Shown here piece by piece: positions 25,782 to 33,684 of a stretch of DNA of 53,989 bases; within the stretch, counting starts at the first letter, position 1, and each line of letters begins with the position of its first letter. The position numbers and the translations under genes were made by a program. The notes under the pieces are model-generated. The model searched no databases, was not told the DNA's origin, and saw only the letters and a program-made list of their open reading frames with translations. The DNA comes from Pseudomonas fluorescens (GTDB lineage: Bacteria > Pseudomonadota > Gammaproteobacteria > Pseudomonadales > Pseudomonadaceae). The stretch lies in NCBI RefSeq assembly GCF_005938625.1, contig NZ_VCNJ01000070.1, positions 1-53,989 of the forward strand, read 5' to 3'.

Positions 25782-26254
25782 AAACGCTCATCACCCGCGC
25801 CATCGCGCTGCTGGAAAAAATCCCCCACAGCCTGATCGCCTTCATTGCACGTTTCTCGATTGCCGCGGTGTTCTGGAAGTCAGGGCAGACCAAGGTTGAA
25901 GGCCTGGCTATCGATCTGATCGAGGGCAGCTTTCAACTCGGCTGGCCACGTCTGGCCGACTCGACCATTGCGTTGTTCAAGAGCGAATACCACGTGCCGT
26001 TGTTGTCAGCAGAGATCGCCGCGCACTTGGCGGCGTTTGCCGAGCACTTCTTCCCTGTGCTGATTCTGATTGGCTTCGCTACGCGGTTTTCGGCGCTGGC
26101 GTTGTTGGGCATGACCCTGACCATTCAGCTTTTTGTCTACCCGGATGCTTATCCAACCCACGGCACCTGGGCGGCGGTGTTGCTGTACCTGATGGCGACC
26201 GGGCCGGGCAAGCTGTCGATTGATCATCTGATCGCCCGCCATTTCGCCAACTGA
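25778..26254 (+). CDS. DoxX-family membrane protein of the bufferin operon
   Basis: The 158-aa protein has four hydrophobic segments and the DoxX pattern FIARFSIAAVFWKSGQTKVEG near the start, with FAEHFFPVLILIGFATRFSALALLGM in the middle. DoxX proteins commonly close bufferin operons; their part in metal handling or redox is not established. It is the last gene of the unit, and a REP doublet follows 10 bp after the stop. Confidence 0.88.
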   Translation: MKTLITRAIALLEKIPHSLIAFIARFSIAAVFWKSGQTKVEGLAIDLIEGSFQLGWPRLADSTIALFKSEYHVPLLSAEIAAHLAAFAEHFFPVLILIGFATRFSALALLGMTLTIQLFVYPDAYPTHGTWAAVLLYLMATGPGKLSIDHLIARHFAN

Positions 26255-26264
26255 ACGCCGACCT

Positions 26265-26348
26265 GTAGGAGCTGCCGAAGGCTGCGATCTTTTGATCTTG
26301 CTTTGAAAAAAACAAAATCAAAAGATCGCAGCCTTCGGCAGCTCATAC
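26265..26348. repeat. REP-type inverted pair, family A (copy 4)
   Basis: Two 29-nt arms around a 26-nt spacer; the right arm ends CTCATAC instead of CTCCTAC. It sits between the convergent bufferin operon and the LysR gene. Confidence 0.88.
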
Positions 26349-26369
26349 ATGGGATTTATGTTCATATGA

Positions 26370-27284
26370 TCAGCGCTGGAGGCGATCCAGCGCCTCACCG
26401 CTGCGCTTGAACCAGCCGATCAAATAGTCCGCGAGCACCTGCGTGCGTTTCGGCAATCCACCCTGATACGGATGCACCAGGTACATCGGCATGCGCCGGG
26501 TCTGAAAGTCACGCAGGAGCCAGCGCAATCTGCCGTCAGCCAATTCCGCTTGCAGCAAGTAGGAAGGCAATCGCGCGATACCAGCGCCGCTAAGCGCGGC
26601 TTTCTTCAGCAAGTTGTAATGGTTGCTGGCAAACGGTCCCGACACTCGCACCCGCAGCAATTCATGCTGCTGGTGGTAAAGCCACTCTTCACGTCCGCTG
26701 TAGTGACTGTTGAGCAAGCAGCGATGCTCGGCCAGTGCCGGTGGCGTCAACGGTTCACCGAAACGCTCGAGATACGCCGGGCTGGCGCACGTCATTTCCT
26801 GCCATGCCAGCAACGGCTTGGCCACCAGTCGTTGGTCATTGGCCACCTCGCTGCGGATCCCCAGATCAAAGCCGTCCCGGGACAGATCGCGATAACTGTT
26901 GTTCAGCTCCAGCTCGATCTGCACCTCGGGGTATTTATGCGAGAACTCCAACAGCAAACCATCAAAAAAGGTTTCGCCCAGCGACACCGGCACCGTCATG
27001 CGCACCGGGCCGGCCATGTCGTCCTTCAACCGCGCCAAGGCCTGACGCGCCCTTTCCACCTGGACGACCAGCGCCTGGGCCTGCGGCAACAATGCTGCGC
27101 CGGCGGCGGTCAAGCTCAAGCGCCGGGTGGTGCGTTGTAACAACACCACAGAAAACTGCGCCTCAAGCTGGCTGATGCGCTTGGACAACTGCCCTTTGCT
27201 ACAGCCCAATTGCTGCGCGGCCAAGGTAAAACTGCCCGCCTCGATCAGCACCGCGAACGCCGCCAGATCATCCATCTCGCTCAT
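26370..27284 (-). CDS. LysR-family transcriptional regulator (DhcR/CrgA-like group)
   Basis: The 304-aa regulator starts MSEMDDLAAFAVLIEAGSFTLAAQQLGCSKGQLSKRISQLEAQ, a standard LysR winged helix, followed by an effector domain with PVRMTVPVSLGE typical of the large PBP2_CrgA-like group. It is divergent from an SDR gene across 104 bp, the classic layout of a LysR regulator and its target. Earlier in-frame codons up to 27347 have no ribosome site. Effector unknown. Confidence 0.87.
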   Translation of the reverse strand: MSEMDDLAAFAVLIEAGSFTLAAQQLGCSKGQLSKRISQLEAQFSVVLLQRTTRRLSLTAAGAALLPQAQALVVQVERARQALARLKDDMAGPVRMTVPVSLGETFFDGLLLEFSHKYPEVQIELELNNSYRDLSRDGFDLGIRSEVANDQRLVAKPLLAWQEMTCASPAYLERFGEPLTPPALAEHRCLLNSHYSGREEWLYHQQHELLRVRVSGPFASNHYNLLKKAALSGAGIARLPSYLLQAELADGRLRWLLRDFQTRRMPMYLVHPYQGGLPKRTQVLADYLIGWFKRSGEALDRLQR

Positions 27285-27388
27285 GGATTGTTTCCAATTG
27301 AAAACCAAAGGTTGCCTATTAGTGCGCTTATCCACAGAAAAAACCACTCTAGACTGAAACCTCGTTCAATCACTTGAGGTACAGCTCG

Positions 27389-27988
27389 ATGAAGATTCTG
27401 TTGATAGGCGCTGGCGGCACCATTGGTTCGGCGGTGGATAAAGAACTCTCGCAACGCCACGAAGTCATCCGTATCGGGCGCAGCAGCGGTGATTTGCAGG
27501 TGGATATCAGCGACAGCGCATCAATCCGCAAGCTGTTCGAAAAAACCGGCAAGTTCGATGCACTGGTTTGCGCCGCCGGCAACGTGACCTTCGCCCCGCT
27601 GGGTGAGATGACGGAAGACAGCTTTGCCCTCGGCCTCAAAGACAAACTGATGGGCCAGGTCAATCTGCTGCTGATCGGTCGCGAATTCGCCAATGACGGC
27701 GCGTCATTCACCTTCACCACCGGCGTGCTCAGCCACGATCCGATCCGCAGCGGCGCCTCGGCAGCGCTGGTCAACGGCGCCCTCGACAGCTTCGTCCGCG
27801 CTGCCGCCATTGAACTGCCGCGCGGCCTGCGAGTGAACTCGATCAGCCCGACCGTACTGCTCGAAGCGATGGGCAGCTACGCCCCGTATTTCCGTGGTTA
27901 CAAACCAGTGCCTGCGGCCGATGTGGCATTGGCCTACGCGAAAAGTGTCGAAGGCCTGCAGACAGGTCAGACGTTTCACGTTGGCTGA
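27389..27988 (+). CDS. Short-chain dehydrogenase-like protein lacking the catalytic Tyr/Lys (Lin1944-like)
   Basis: The 199-aa protein has the Rossmann motif KILLIGAGGTIGSAV and CAAGNVTFAPL, as in classical SDRs. Where YxxxK should be, the sequence reads SGASAALVNGALDSF, so Tyr is replaced by Ala and Lys by Asn when aligned on the following helix. This fits the Lin1944-like SDR group, described as missing the usual active-site residues. It may bind NAD(P) without being a normal dehydrogenase. GAGG lies 11 nt before the ATG. The LysR gene upstream probably controls it. Confidence 0.82.
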   Translation: MKILLIGAGGTIGSAVDKELSQRHEVIRIGRSSGDLQVDISDSASIRKLFEKTGKFDALVCAAGNVTFAPLGEMTEDSFALGLKDKLMGQVNLLLIGREFANDGASFTFTTGVLSHDPIRSGASAALVNGALDSFVRAAAIELPRGLRVNSISPTVLLEAMGSYAPYFRGYKPVPAADVALAYAKSVEGLQTGQTFHVG

Positions 27989-27995
27989 GCTTCAT

Positions 27996-28343
27996 TTACT
28001 CGATCAAAGTCGGTAACAGGCTTTTGGCAACAGGCCGCGGCATCACGATCCTGAGCAGCCCACCAAGCTCCGAATGCAATGTAGTTGTTGAAATGTGCTG
28101 GCCATTGATCGACAGGTTCAATGGCTGGCCCAGCGCCTCACGACTGATTGCCTTGGCCCGGGCGGTTGCTTCGGGAGTCAGGGTAACGGAAAGCTGAGCA
28201 AAGTCCGGATGGGCGCCCTGATCATCCTTGAGCAGAATTTCCATCCTTGCGAAATCAGCCGCTGAGGAAAAATTAAGATCGGCAGCCTGGCTGGTGCCAG
28301 CGCATGACGTTACCAATAGCAGTATCGCGACCTTCCATTGCAT
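27996..28343 (-). CDS. Small periplasmic protein resembling the SecDF P1 head
   Basis: The 115-aa protein has a signal peptide (MQWKVAILLLVTSCAGTSQA) and a mature part in which LSVTLTPEATARAKAISREALGQPL and LNLSINGQHISTTTLHSELGG resemble the P1 head subdomain of SecD/SecDF (beta strand, helix, 'I.G..I....'). It has no membrane helices beyond the signal. It might be a free-standing periplasmic helper or an unrelated protein of the same fold. GAGG is 8 nt before the ATG at 28343. It is convergent with the SDR gene, only 7 bp apart. Confidence 0.6.
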   Translation of the reverse strand: MQWKVAILLLVTSCAGTSQAADLNFSSAADFARMEILLKDDQGAHPDFAQLSVTLTPEATARAKAISREALGQPLNLSINGQHISTTTLHSELGGLLRIVMPRPVAKSLLPTLIE

Positions 28344-28482
28344 TGAGCGCACCTCGATCCATCAAACCAGACAAGCGCAAGACTATGCGGCGACCCCATG
28401 CCCAACTCAATAGTGGCCAGACAAACCTTGTGATCGGCAGTCAGCCTCAGTAACGTGGCGGCACTTGTCTGGAGAGCCGAAG

Positions 28483-29136
28483 ATGCGTGTTGCCCGTTCG
28501 TTAATCGTTGTTGCCCTGCTGCCGTTGTTTGCCGCTTGCCAGTTGTTCGATGGCCAGCGAGAAAGTGTCTCGCACGTCGGGCAAACGCGGATGCAAGGGC
28601 AACTGACCGCCGCTGACGGCAAACTGGTGTTCCAGCCGTGCCAGGATCAGCGCCAACTGGTGGTCAATGACATCGGTGGCACCAGCATTCTGCAAGAAGC
28701 GGCGACCCTCGCCGACGAGCAAGGCAAGCTATTCGCCGATGTGCGCGGCAAGGTCGCTGGCGACCGTCTCGATCTGACTCAGCTGTACCGCGTCGAGCGT
28801 TCCGGCACGGCCTGCGATGATCCCAACTTCAAACAACTGATCCTGCGCGCCACCGGCCATGGCCCGGAGTGGAACGTCAAAGTCAGTGGCAAAGGCATGG
28901 TCATCGATCGCGAAGGCCAGCCGCCGCTTGCCGTGCCCTATGTTGAAGAACAACTGGGCGACGGTCGTTTCAATCTGAGCAGCGAAGCCAACAACCAGCG
29001 CATCGAATTGTGGGTCGCGCCGCAACGCTGCGTCGACAGCAGCACCGGCAGTGTGCAGCACATGAGCGCCGAGTTGCGCATCGATGGCCAGGTGCAGCGC
29101 GGTTGCGGGTATTTCGGCGGATCGCGCAACGACTGA
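28483..29136 (+). CDS. COG3650-type lipoprotein
   Basis: The 217-aa protein has a lipoprotein signal (LLPLFAAC, lipid-bearing Cys near 19) and two copies of a beta-rich domain; the second half contains GHGPEWNVKV, as in the COG3650/NlpE-C-like family. It probably sits in the outer membrane facing the periplasm. Start chosen at 28483, where GGAGAG lies about 9 nt upstream. Function not known. Confidence 0.75.
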   Translation: MRVARSLIVVALLPLFAACQLFDGQRESVSHVGQTRMQGQLTAADGKLVFQPCQDQRQLVVNDIGGTSILQEAATLADEQGKLFADVRGKVAGDRLDLTQLYRVERSGTACDDPNFKQLILRATGHGPEWNVKVSGKGMVIDREGQPPLAVPYVEEQLGDGRFNLSSEANNQRIELWVAPQRCVDSSTGSVQHMSAELRIDGQVQRGCGYFGGSRND

Positions 29137-29171
29137 GCGTTTTAGCCTCACCGGATCCGGCCTTTGCGGCT

Positions 29172-29177
29172 TATAAT
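29172..29177 (+). promoter_or_regulatory. Consensus -10 (TATAAT) before the flavoprotein gene
   Basis: A perfect TATAAT lies 57 bp before the start codon. No good -35 is visible at the right spacing. Confidence 0.35.
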
Positions 29178-29233
29178 CGCGGCCTTCAAACGCCCTGGCG
29201 CAGTTGTGCGCCCCGCGAACCCGGATCCTCGCC

Positions 29234-30847
29234 ATGTTACGAATCACTGAACTCAAGCTGCCAATCGACCATCCCGAAGAAGACCTGCGCCCTGCCATCG
29301 TGCATCGCCTGGGCATCGCCAGCGATGATCTGCTCGATTTCACCTTGTTCAAGCGCAGCTACGATGCGCGCAAAAAGTCCTCCGAACTGTGCTTCATCTA
29401 CACCATCGACCTCCAAGTGCGCGACGAGGCCAAGGTGTTGGGCAAGTTCGCCGACGATCGTAACGTCAACGTGGCGCCGGATGTCAGCTACAAATTCGTC
29501 GGTGAAGCGCCGAGCGACCTGAGCCAGCGTCCGATCGTCGTCGGTTTCGGCCCGTGCGGGATCTTCGCCGGCCTGCTGCTGGCGCAAATGGGCTTCAAGC
29601 CGATCGTCCTCGAGCGCGGCACCGAAGTCCGTCAGCGCACCAAGGACACTTGGGGCCTGTGGCGTAAAAGCGTACTCAACCCAGAATCCAACGTGCAGTT
29701 CGGCGAAGGCGGCGCGGGCACGTTCTCCGACGGCAAGCTGTACAGCCAGATCAAAGACCCGAAATTCCTTGGCCGTAAAGTCCTGCACGAGTTCGTCAAG
29801 GCCGGCGCGCCGGAAGAAATCCTCTACGTCAGCAAACCGCACATCGGTACGTTCCGTCTGACCGGCATGGTTGAAAACATGCGCGAGCAGATCCGCGAAC
29901 TGGGCGGTGAAGTGCGCTTCCAGGAGCGCGTCACCGACGTGCTGATCGAAGACGGCCAACTGGTCGGCGTACAACTGGCCAGCGGCGAAACCCTGCATTC
30001 GAAACACGTGGTTCTGGCCCTCGGCCACAGTGCCCGGGACACCTTCCGTATGCTCCACAGCCGTGGCGTGTTCATGGAAGCCAAGCCGTTTTCGGTGGGT
30101 TTCCGCATCGAACACCCGCAATCGCTGATCGACCGTGCGCGTCTGGGTAAATACGCCGGCCACCCGAAACTCGGCGCTGCCGACTACAAACTGGTGCACC
30201 ACGCCAAGAACGGCCGCTCGGTCTACAGCTTCTGCATGTGCCCCGGCGGCACCGTGGTCGCGGCGACGTCCGAGCCGAACCGCGTGGTCACCAACGGCAT
30301 GAGCCAGTACTCGCGTAACGAGCGCAACGCCAACTCCGGCATCGTTGTCGGTATTACCCCGGAAGTCGATTATCCGGGCGGCCCGCTGGCCGGGATCGAG
30401 TTGCAGGAACGCTTGGAATCCCACGCGTTTATCCTCGGTGGTAGCGATTACAAGGCCCCGGCGCAACTGGTCGGCGACTTCATCAATGACATTCCTTCAA
30501 CCGAACTGGGTGAAGTCGAGCCGTCGTACAAGCCGGGCGTGGCGCTGGGCGATCTGGCGCTGGCCTTGCCGGATTTTGCCATCGAAGCGATTCGTGAAGC
30601 CTTGCCGGCGTTCGAGAAGCAGATTCGCGGCTACTCGCTGCATGATGCGGTGTTGACCGGGATTGAGACGCGCACTTCGTCACCGCTGCGCATTACCCGT
30701 AACGAAACCCTGCAGAGCATGAACGTGAAGGGCTTGTTCCCGGCCGGTGAAGGCGCGGGTTATGCGGGCGGGATTCTGTCGGCGGGTGTTGACGGGATTC
30801 GCATTGCTGAAGCCGTGGCGCGCGACATACTCGGCCTTACTGACTGA
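29234..30847 (+). CDS. FAD-dependent NAD(P)/FAD oxidoreductase, COG2509 family
   Basis: The 537-aa flavoprotein has an N-terminal domain of about 100 residues (EDLRPAIVHRLGIASDDLLDFTLFKRSYDARKK) seen before the FAD domain in COG2509 proteins. The dinucleotide loop is PIVVGFGPCGIFAGLLLAQMG at about 105-125. GEGGAGTFSDGKLYSQIKDP and the C-terminal FPAGEGAGYAGGILSAGVDGIR complete the FAD site. The physiological reaction is unknown. The last codons run into a (TGAC)7 tract. Confidence 0.87.
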   Translation: MLRITELKLPIDHPEEDLRPAIVHRLGIASDDLLDFTLFKRSYDARKKSSELCFIYTIDLQVRDEAKVLGKFADDRNVNVAPDVSYKFVGEAPSDLSQRPIVVGFGPCGIFAGLLLAQMGFKPIVLERGTEVRQRTKDTWGLWRKSVLNPESNVQFGEGGAGTFSDGKLYSQIKDPKFLGRKVLHEFVKAGAPEEILYVSKPHIGTFRLTGMVENMREQIRELGGEVRFQERVTDVLIEDGQLVGVQLASGETLHSKHVVLALGHSARDTFRMLHSRGVFMEAKPFSVGFRIEHPQSLIDRARLGKYAGHPKLGAADYKLVHHAKNGRSVYSFCMCPGGTVVAATSEPNRVVTNGMSQYSRNERNANSGIVVGITPEVDYPGGPLAGIELQERLESHAFILGGSDYKAPAQLVGDFINDIPSTELGEVEPSYKPGVALGDLALALPDFAIEAIREALPAFEKQIRGYSLHDAVLTGIETRTSSPLRITRNETLQSMNVKGLFPAGEGAGYAGGILSAGVDGIRIAEAVARDILGLTD

Positions 30848-30868
30848 CTGACTGACTGACTGACTGAC
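30841..30868. repeat. Tetranucleotide tract (TGAC)x7 at the end of the flavoprotein gene
   Basis: Seven perfect TGAC units overlap the stop codon. Because the unit is 4 nt, TGA recurs in all three frames, so any slippage or frameshift is closed at once. Copy number should vary between strains. Confidence 0.9.
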
Positions 30869-30878
30869 ACAAAACCCT

Positions 30879-30968
30879 GTGGGAGTGAGCCTGCTCGCGA
30901 TAGCGGTAGTCCATTCAACATCAATGTTGAATGTTATTACGCCATCGCGAGCAGGCTCACTCCTACAG
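30879..30968. repeat. Repeat doublet, family C
   Basis: Arms of the GTGGGAGTGAGCCTGCTCGCGAT and ATCGCGAGCAGGCTCACTCC type flank a spacer with its own palindrome, ATTCAACAT-CA-ATGTTGAAT. It separates the convergent flavoprotein and cysteine-synthase-like genes. Confidence 0.85.
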
Positions 30969-30982
30969 TTGATTTCGGTGTG

Positions 30983-32077
30983 TCAGATATTGGCGCGCAG
31001 GACTGAAGTCGGCAGCGCCTCACCGTGTTCGGCACTCGCCGCCACTGCGTCGATCAACCCACTCAACTCATACCCCTGCGCCTTCAGCCAATCCTGATCG
31101 TAATACGTGTCGGCATAGCGCTCGCCGCCATCGCACAGAATCGCCACGATCGACCCCGACTCCCCCGCCGCTTTCATCTGCTGCGCCGCCATCAAGGCGC
31201 CGATCAGATTGGTCCCGCTCGACCCACCGACGTGCCGTCCCAGACGCTGCGCCAGACAATGCATGGCCGCCAGCGACAAGGCATCGGGCACCTTGACCAT
31301 CGCATCGATCACCTTGGGCAGAAACGACGCTTCAACGCGCGGCCGGCCAATGCCTTCAATGCGCGAGCCGCAATCCAGGCGCAGACTCGCATCGCCGGTC
31401 TGGTAAAAATCGAAGAACACCGAACGCTCGGCATCGGCGCACAACACGCGGGTGCAATGCTGGCGATAGCGCACGTAACGACCGAGCGTCGCGGTGGTGC
31501 CGCCGGTGCCGGGGCTGGAAATCAGCCAGCTCGGTTCCGGGTGTTTCTCGTAGCGCATCTGCTGGAAAATCGATTCGGCGATGTTGTTGTTCGCGCGCCA
31601 GTCGGTGGCGCGTTCGGCGTAGGTGAACTGGTCGATGAAGTGGCCACCATGCTCGCGGGCCAGACGCTCGGACTCGGCGTAGATTTGCGTGGGATCTTTC
31701 ACCAGATGACTTTGGCCACCGTAGAACGCGATCTGGGCGATCTTCTCTTTGGACGTGGTCGCCGGCATCACCGCAATAAACGGCAGGCCGAGCATCCGCG
31801 CGAAATACGCTTCGGAAATCGCCGTCGAACCGCTGGACGCCTCAATCACCGGCGCGCCGGGTTTGAGCCAGCCGTTACACAGCGCATAGAGAAACAGCGA
31901 GCGGGCCAGACGATGTTTGAGGCTGCCGGTCGGATGACTGGACTCATCCTTGAAGTACAACTCGATGCCAGCAAAACCCGGCAGCGGCAAGGGGATCAAG
32001 TGGGTGTCGGCGCTGCGCTGAAAATCCGCCTCGATGATGCGGATGGCTTCGCGGGCCCACTGTCGGTTGTCGCTCAT
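30983..32077 (-). CDS. PLP-dependent cysteine synthase family protein
   Basis: The 364-aa fold-type II PLP enzyme has HPTGSLKHRLARS (Schiff-base Lys at about 54), EASSGSTAISEAYFARMLG, and the phosphate-binding SSPGTGGTTATLGRY. It resembles cysteine synthase and cystathionine synthase but has an extra C-terminal part containing DGGERYADTYYDQDWL. It may make or degrade cysteine-like amino acids. The ATG at 32077 is where family likeness begins; codons upstream to 32194 have no clear ribosome site. Divergent from nhaA across 251 bp. Confidence 0.85.
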   Translation of the reverse strand: MSDNRQWAREAIRIIEADFQRSADTHLIPLPLPGFAGIELYFKDESSHPTGSLKHRLARSLFLYALCNGWLKPGAPVIEASSGSTAISEAYFARMLGLPFIAVMPATTSKEKIAQIAFYGGQSHLVKDPTQIYAESERLAREHGGHFIDQFTYAERATDWRANNNIAESIFQQMRYEKHPEPSWLISSPGTGGTTATLGRYVRYRQHCTRVLCADAERSVFFDFYQTGDASLRLDCGSRIEGIGRPRVEASFLPKVIDAMVKVPDALSLAAMHCLAQRLGRHVGGSSGTNLIGALMAAQQMKAAGESGSIVAILCDGGERYADTYYDQDWLKAQGYELSGLIDAVAASAEHGEALPTSVLRANI

Positions 32078-32241
32078 GGTGATGGTTCTCGTTGAATCGG
32101 GCAGGAGATGAATATGTACAAAAGGCTCACTCATCAGCTTAGGAAAAATCCTATAGCGCGCACAGATACAGCTGAGTCTCAATATGTCAGGCAACTGCTA
32201 GGCTCAGCATGGCTTGGGCCAGACACCTTGTAACGACATAT

Positions 32242-32266
32242 AACAAAAAAGAATATAACTTTTGTT
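32242..32266. promoter_or_regulatory. AT-rich inverted repeat in the nhaA upstream region
   Basis: AACAAAA and TTTTGTT form arms around an 11-nt AT-rich centre, 63 bp before the nhaA start. It could be an operator or promoter core. The rest of 32078-32328 shows nothing else I can assign. Confidence 0.3.
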
Positions 32267-32328
32267 TTAACAACTAACAGTACGGGTTAGGGTGTCCCAC
32301 CTTATGACTTTATCGATGGAGAGCGACC

Positions 32329-33513
32329 TTGCCTCTGCGTAGCACTTTCACGCGTTTCTTTCAGTTGGAAGCTGCCAGCGGTCTGTTATTGATCGCCGCG
32401 GCCATCCTGGCTTTGATTATCAACAATTCGCCGCTGTCGTGGCTGTACACCGGCCTGCTCGACACTCCGGTGGTGGCGCAGATCGGTGCGTTGAAAATCG
32501 CTAAACCCCTGCTGCTGTGGATCAACGACGGTCTGATGGCGATGTTCTTCCTGCTCATCGGCCTGGAAGTGAAACGCGAAGTCCTCGACGGCCAACTGTC
32601 GAAGCCTTCACAGATCGTCCTGCCCGGCGCGGCAGCCATCGGCGGCATGTTGGTACCGGCGCTGATCTACTGGTTTCTCAACCGTGACAACCCGGCAGCC
32701 CTCGACGGCTGGGCGATCCCGACCGCCACCGACATTGCCTTCGCCCTCGGCGTACTGGCGCTGCTCGGCAAGCGTGTGCCGGTATCGCTGAAACTGTTCC
32801 TGATGACCCTGGCGATCATCGATGACCTTGGCGCCATCGTGATCATCGCGATCTTCTATTCCGGCGAACTGTCGACCCTGTCGCTGGGTCTGGCGGCAGC
32901 GTGCATCGCAGCGCTGGTGGCGATGAATCGGCTCGGGGTGGTCAAGCTTGGGCCGTACATGATCATCGGACTGATCCTCTGGGTCTGTGTCCTCAAGAGC
33001 GGTGTCCACGCCACGCTGGCGGGCGTAACCCTGGCTTTCTGCATTCCATTGCGCACGAAAAACGCCGAGCCGTCGCCACTGCTGACCCTCGAACATGCGC
33101 TGCACCCGTGGGTGGCCTACGGCATTCTGCCGCTGTTCGCCTTCGCCAACGCTGGCCTGTCGCTGACCGGGGTCACCGTGGAAAGCTTCACTCACCACGT
33201 ACCGATGGGTATTGCGGTCGGCCTGCTGCTGGGCAAGACCGTCGGCGTGTTCGGTCTGACCTGGCTCGCGGTCAAAACCGGCATCGCCGCGCTGCCGCAG
33301 GGCGCCAACTGGGGTCAGGTGCTGGGCGTGGCGATCCTGTGCGGCATCGGCTTCACCATGAGCCTGTTCGTTGGTTCGCTGGCGTTTGAACCGGGTGTGA
33401 GTGATTACGCTGGCATGGACCGGATGGGGATTTTGACCGGGTCGATTCTGGCGGCGTTGATTGGTTATGCGGTGACGGCGGCGGCGAGTCGCAAGAACTC
33501 CCAACCGATATAA
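32329..33513 (+). CDS. nhaA: Na+/H+ antiporter NhaA
   Basis: The 394-aa membrane protein matches NhaA in length and motif order: FQLEAASGLLLIAAAILALIINNSP, DGLMAMFFLLIGLEVKREVLDG, IPTATDIAFALGVLALLG (the Asp of TATD) and LAIIDDLGAIVIIAIFYS, where the paired Asp residues bind Na+ and H+. It exports sodium in exchange for protons at alkaline pH. The start is a TTG at 32329 with GGAGAG 6 nt before it. Confidence 0.96.
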   Translation: MPLRSTFTRFFQLEAASGLLLIAAAILALIINNSPLSWLYTGLLDTPVVAQIGALKIAKPLLLWINDGLMAMFFLLIGLEVKREVLDGQLSKPSQIVLPGAAAIGGMLVPALIYWFLNRDNPAALDGWAIPTATDIAFALGVLALLGKRVPVSLKLFLMTLAIIDDLGAIVIIAIFYSGELSTLSLGLAAACIAALVAMNRLGVVKLGPYMIIGLILWVCVLKSGVHATLAGVTLAFCIPLRTKNAEPSPLLTLEHALHPWVAYGILPLFAFANAGLSLTGVTVESFTHHVPMGIAVGLLLGKTVGVFGLTWLAVKTGIAALPQGANWGQVLGVAILCGIGFTMSLFVGSLAFEPGVSDYAGMDRMGILTGSILAALIGYAVTAAASRKNSQPI

Positions 33514-33517
33514 CCTC

Positions 33518-33546
33518 TGTGGCGAGGGTCAAGCACCCTCGCCACA
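33518..33546. terminator. Long perfect hairpin after nhaA
   Basis: TGTGGCGAGGGT-CAAGC-ACCCTCGCCACA is a 12-bp perfect stem starting 5 nt past the nhaA stop. It has no T-tract. It may protect the 3' end or belong to the Pseudomonas TGTGGCGAGGG palindromic repeats. Confidence 0.55.
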
Positions 33547-33638
33547 AACTTCGTGCGTTCCCGTTACACAGCGAACAATCCTCACGTCTTTAGCGAAGCG
33601 TCCTACAGCCACCATTTTCCTGCTTCGTTAACGTTGCG

Positions 33639-33658
33639 CAGCCCTTTGCGAAGGGCTG
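33639..33658 (+). promoter_or_regulatory. Hairpin in the leader of the toxin gene
   Basis: CAGCCCTT-TGCG-AAGGGCTG is an 8-bp perfect stem that ends 26 nt before the GTG start of the E3-type toxin. It could stop transcription early or control mRNA access. No LexA-type site (CTG-N10-CAG) or PrtN-like P box is visible between 33547 and 33684. Confidence 0.4.
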
Positions 33659-33684
33659 TCGACGGATGAACGAAAGGACGATCA

